DNA of 24,906 nt, from positions 1-24,906 of the forward strand of contig JBDTOI010000049.1 in the NCBI GenBank assembly GCA_039933315.1. Reading direction: 5' to 3'. The notes below the pieces were generated by a model, which was not told the origin of the DNA, searched no databases, and saw only the letters and a program-made list of their open reading frames with translations. The DNA is from DASXRU01 sp039933315 (GTDB lineage Bacteria; Acidobacteriota; Blastocatellia; Pyrinomonadales; Pyrinomonadaceae). A program made the translations under genes and the position numbers. Shown piece by piece: positions 23,109 to 24,906 of the stretch. Position 1 is the stretch's first letter, and every line of letters starts with the position of its first letter.

Positions 23109-23930
23109 TTAACGTGAGCCCGGTGGGTAGGTACGCGACGATGACGGCCCTGAAGAATAACTATTGAAATTTATCGGAGCATCATATTTCGTTGCGGCGG
23201 CTCCCTGAGCATCCGCCCCGCGAATGACACCGCTTTCATCCAGGTAGAACGATCGGCGACCACTCATCGGGTAAGACTCAGGCACGACTACCACCTCAAA
23301 CCCAGCGGGTTTTGAAACGTCGTCGCTCGATAGGTTGATTTGGTACTTGTAACCGGACCGCTTACCGTTGGCAAGGTCAGCTGCGATCAATTTGTCCGCG
23401 CCGAGTTCATCCAGGGTGGCGTAGGATTCGTGAATGCTTTGATAAGTAGCCTGCGCGCTATGGATAGTCCTTAGGGCTTGAATGGTCGCCCCTTCATTCG
23501 CCGCACGTCGGGATGCCAGCAAGTTCGGAATTGCGATCGCGGCAATGATTCCAACCGGCACGATAATAACGAGGGAAAGGATGTTTGTAATCAATCCCGC
23601 CGTTGCCAGTCCTTTGCCGCCATACTCCTCAGGATTCCGGTTGGCTTTATTAATTGCGACGATAGCCAGCACTATGCCGACCACTGCTCCAACGCCGAGG
23701 AGCCCTATCGTGAAAAAGCCCAATACGCCAAGCACGAGTGAAGTGACCGCGAGACCCTTTTTCACGTCGCCATACATAGGGGTCCATTCACCTGGCTGGT
23801 CGTAGCCAGAAACTGGTTGTGGCTCGTAACGGACACCAGCCGAATCAGCGGTGGGGGCACCACATTTCTTGCAGGTCTCGGCGTCTGCCCAGCCGACAAA
23901 ACCACATTCAAAGCATTTTGCGCCGTTCAT
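23109..23930 (-). CDS. Zinc-ribbon / DUF4190 / pilin-like fusion protein
   Basis: A 273-aa membrane protein of unknown role. The N terminus is a zinc ribbon (CxxC at Cys6/Cys9 and CxxC at Cys20/Cys23). After a polar linker come two hydrophobic regions, about 59-93 and 108-136, in a DUF4190-like arrangement (KGLAVTSLVLGVLGFF and GKGLATAGLITNILSLV). The second runs straight into IIAAIAIPNLLASRRAANEG and LRTIHSAQATYQ, the hallmark of the alpha-1 helix of type IV pilins, followed by a small globular domain (about 165-245) and a Ser/Pro/Gly-rich tail. The pilin peptidase site G-FTLIE is missing. GGAG is 8 nt before the ATG (23930). It converges on the asparaginase gene, with a 67-nt gap lacking a clear terminator. 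It may be a pilin-derived membrane-fixed domain; assembly into a pilus is unlikely. Confidence 0.8.
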   Translation of the reverse strand: MNGAKCFECGFVGWADAETCKKCGAPTADSAGVRYEPQPVSGYDQPGEWTPMYGDVKKGLAVTSLVLGVLGFFTIGLLGVGAVVGIVLAIVAINKANRNPEEYGGKGLATAGLITNILSLVIIVPVGIIAAIAIPNLLASRRAANEGATIQALRTIHSAQATYQSIHESYATLDELGADKLIAADLANGKRSGYKYQINLSSDDVSKPAGFEVVVVPESYPMSGRRSFYLDESGVIRGADAQGAAATKYDAPINFNSYSSGPSSSRTYPPGSR

Positions 23931-24242
23931 AATTTGAACTCCATATCGTCAAATATCGTTCTTGCGTTAACTAATTTGAAGAGCGGAAAGAAAAGGGCTT
24001 CGGGGCTCTTCTGAAGGTATCTGAGAGGGATAACCAGGAGTGAGGTTATATGTCCGCGATGAACGGCCAAACGCGAGGACTAAGGCATCATACTGGGCCG
24101 AATTAAGACGGTCAACAAGATTTTACATGGGGGTTATGGGCTAAAAGGGGCCCAAGTGTGGCAAATCTGGGGGATTTGCGCCCCTTTTCCAATCCGCTGG
24201 GGGATCTTCGATTGGCAACCTTTGGTGGAAGAAATGCGGGGC
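23931..24242. other. Intergenic region, no gene
   Basis: 312 nt between two minus-strand genes. No coding sequence with a ribosome site is seen. The left end must hold the promoter and ribosome site of the pilin-like gene (GGAG as CTCC at 23939-23942). The right part carries nested inverted repeats (24143-24188), a second hairpin CCAATC-N15-GATTGG (24189-24215), and the direct repeat CTGGGGGAT at 24167-24175 and 24197-24205. Confidence 0.6.
24143..24188 (-). terminator. Nested hairpin, probable terminator of the acyltransferase gene
   Basis: Outer arms AAAAGGGGC (24143-24151) and GCCCCTTTT (24180-24188) enclose an inner perfect stem GCAAATC (24161-24167) / GATTTGC (24173-24179) with a 5-nt loop. 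On the minus strand the outer arm ends in TTTT about 100 nt past the acyltransferase stop. A rho-independent terminator is plausible, though no further U-run follows the stem. Confidence 0.45.
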
Positions 24243-24906
24243 TTACAGGTAAGACAGCCACCAATCGCGCCTCCTCGCTTTCAGGGCGGCGAACCACTTG
24301 CAGAGCGGATACAGCATCAGGACGCCAATAATCCAGCACACATATACGACCCACAAACGGAATCCGACACCGGTGGGAGGAGGGTTTGTGAACTTGTCAA
24401 TTGGGCTGGCCCACTGCCATCCAACCGGCTGCCCGGCCATCAATCCAACGGCTATCGCAATCAGGTGCGCCGCGTACCATTGCAGGATATAGAAAAACAG
24501 CGGAACGCGACCGAATGTGACGAGCGCCCCGCGAAGCTTCGCAACAAGAGATAGCCGACCGACTTGCCGCTTGGCCCCAACATTCGACTCAAGCAAAGCC
24601 AGTGCTATCAAAGCCGGCCCCAGGGTCATCAGTAGGAACAGGAGCGAGGGTGGGTATTTCGTCACATTCAAAAATGAGAGAGCCGTGAAGGTAAAGCTAT
24701 TCTGCCGCGACCACCGAATCGGGTCGCCATAGAAGTTCACGGCGCGGAGAACGATAAAAAGCGCTGTCGCCGCGCTGCCCATAATTAACAATAATCGCCG
24801 CCGGCGCTGCGCATCCCACTGGTACAAGGAACCAAAGGCATAGCCCGCAGTCATCACTCCCACCCACGGTATTAAAGGGTAGAGGAGAAATACGATTGGG
24901 CTGGGG
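24243..24906 (-). CDS. HGSNAT/DUF1624-type membrane acyltransferase, 5' end outside the window
   Basis: The C-terminal part (221 codons visible) of a multi-pass membrane protein. The frame is open to the window edge; the codons there read PSPIVFLLYPLIPWVGVMTAGYAFG, the conserved YPLIPWxGVM segment of the heparan-alpha-glucosaminide N-acetyltransferase catalytic-like family (DUF1624), so the GTG at 24863 is internal and not the start. Seen further on: TALSFLNVTKYPPSLLFLLMTLGPAL, another family block, and several hydrophobic helices up to the C terminus WWLSYL. In this family acetyl or other acyl groups are moved across the membrane to a sugar; the bacterial substrate is unknown. It ends 312 nt before the pilin-like gene, with a hairpin in the gap. 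Confidence 0.88.
   Translation of the reverse strand, partial: PSPIVFLLYPLIPWVGVMTAGYAFGSLYQWDAQRRRRLLLIMGSAATALFIVLRAVNFYGDPIRWSRQNSFTFTALSFLNVTKYPPSLLFLLMTLGPALIALALLESNVGAKRQVGRLSLVAKLRGALVTFGRVPLFFYILQWYAAHLIAIAVGLMAGQPVGWQWASPIDKFTNPPPTGVGFRLWVVYVCWIIGVLMLYPLCKWFAALKARRRDWWLSYL

Overview
The window looks like a chromosomal segment from an Acidobacteriota-type bacterium, possibly a Blastocatellia/Pyrinomonadaceae relative. The main reasons are a secreted protein of the 'VWFA-related Acidobacterial domain' type, several HEAT-repeat proteins, a pilin-like protein of a kind common in that phylum, and moderately GC-rich DNA. This assignment is inference from gene content; no 16S gene is present. 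I see no phage, insertion sequence, CRISPR array, tRNA or rRNA. Most of the window is ordinary housekeeping DNA.

Left part (about 1-12,300), all on the minus strand and read right to left. It starts with an OmpR-type response regulator, followed by three HEAT-repeat genes: two membrane-anchored proteins and one cytosolic protein that begins with a TubC-type docking domain and carries a long coiled coil. After an 11-bp hairpin terminator come uvrB, an FAD-linked 2-hydroxyacid dehydrogenase-like gene, aroC (chorismate synthase) and def (peptide deformylase), closed by a hairpin terminator at the window edge. The regulator plus three HEAT genes is the least explained part. The three HEAT proteins are paralogous in pieces and two overlap by ATGA, which suggests one assembly spanning the inner membrane.

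Middle part (about 12,300-16,680), plus strand. It holds a DinB-family metalloprotein, purC, a tiny Fis-like DNA-binding protein, and groES-groEL. The chaperone operon has a near-consensus sigma-70 promoter (TTGACA-N17-TATATT) and a CIRCE operator over the expected transcription start, so HrcA repression is expected. It ends at a very strong intrinsic terminator.

Right part (about 16,690-24,906). On the minus strand, a NatA/NatB-like ABC exporter (ATPase and permease overlapping by ATGA) is followed by a CYTH-domain phosphohydrolase or cyclase. Divergently, on the plus strand, the secreted VWFA-type protein precedes a Tat-exported Ntn-hydrolase of the glycosylasparaginase family, 31 nt apart. 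The window closes on the minus strand with a zinc-ribbon/DUF4190/pilin-like fusion and the 3' part of a multi-TM acyltransferase (HGSNAT/DUF1624 type) that runs off the edge.

None of the functional calls was tested by a database search; they rest on motifs read from the translations. Promoter calls are pattern matches only.
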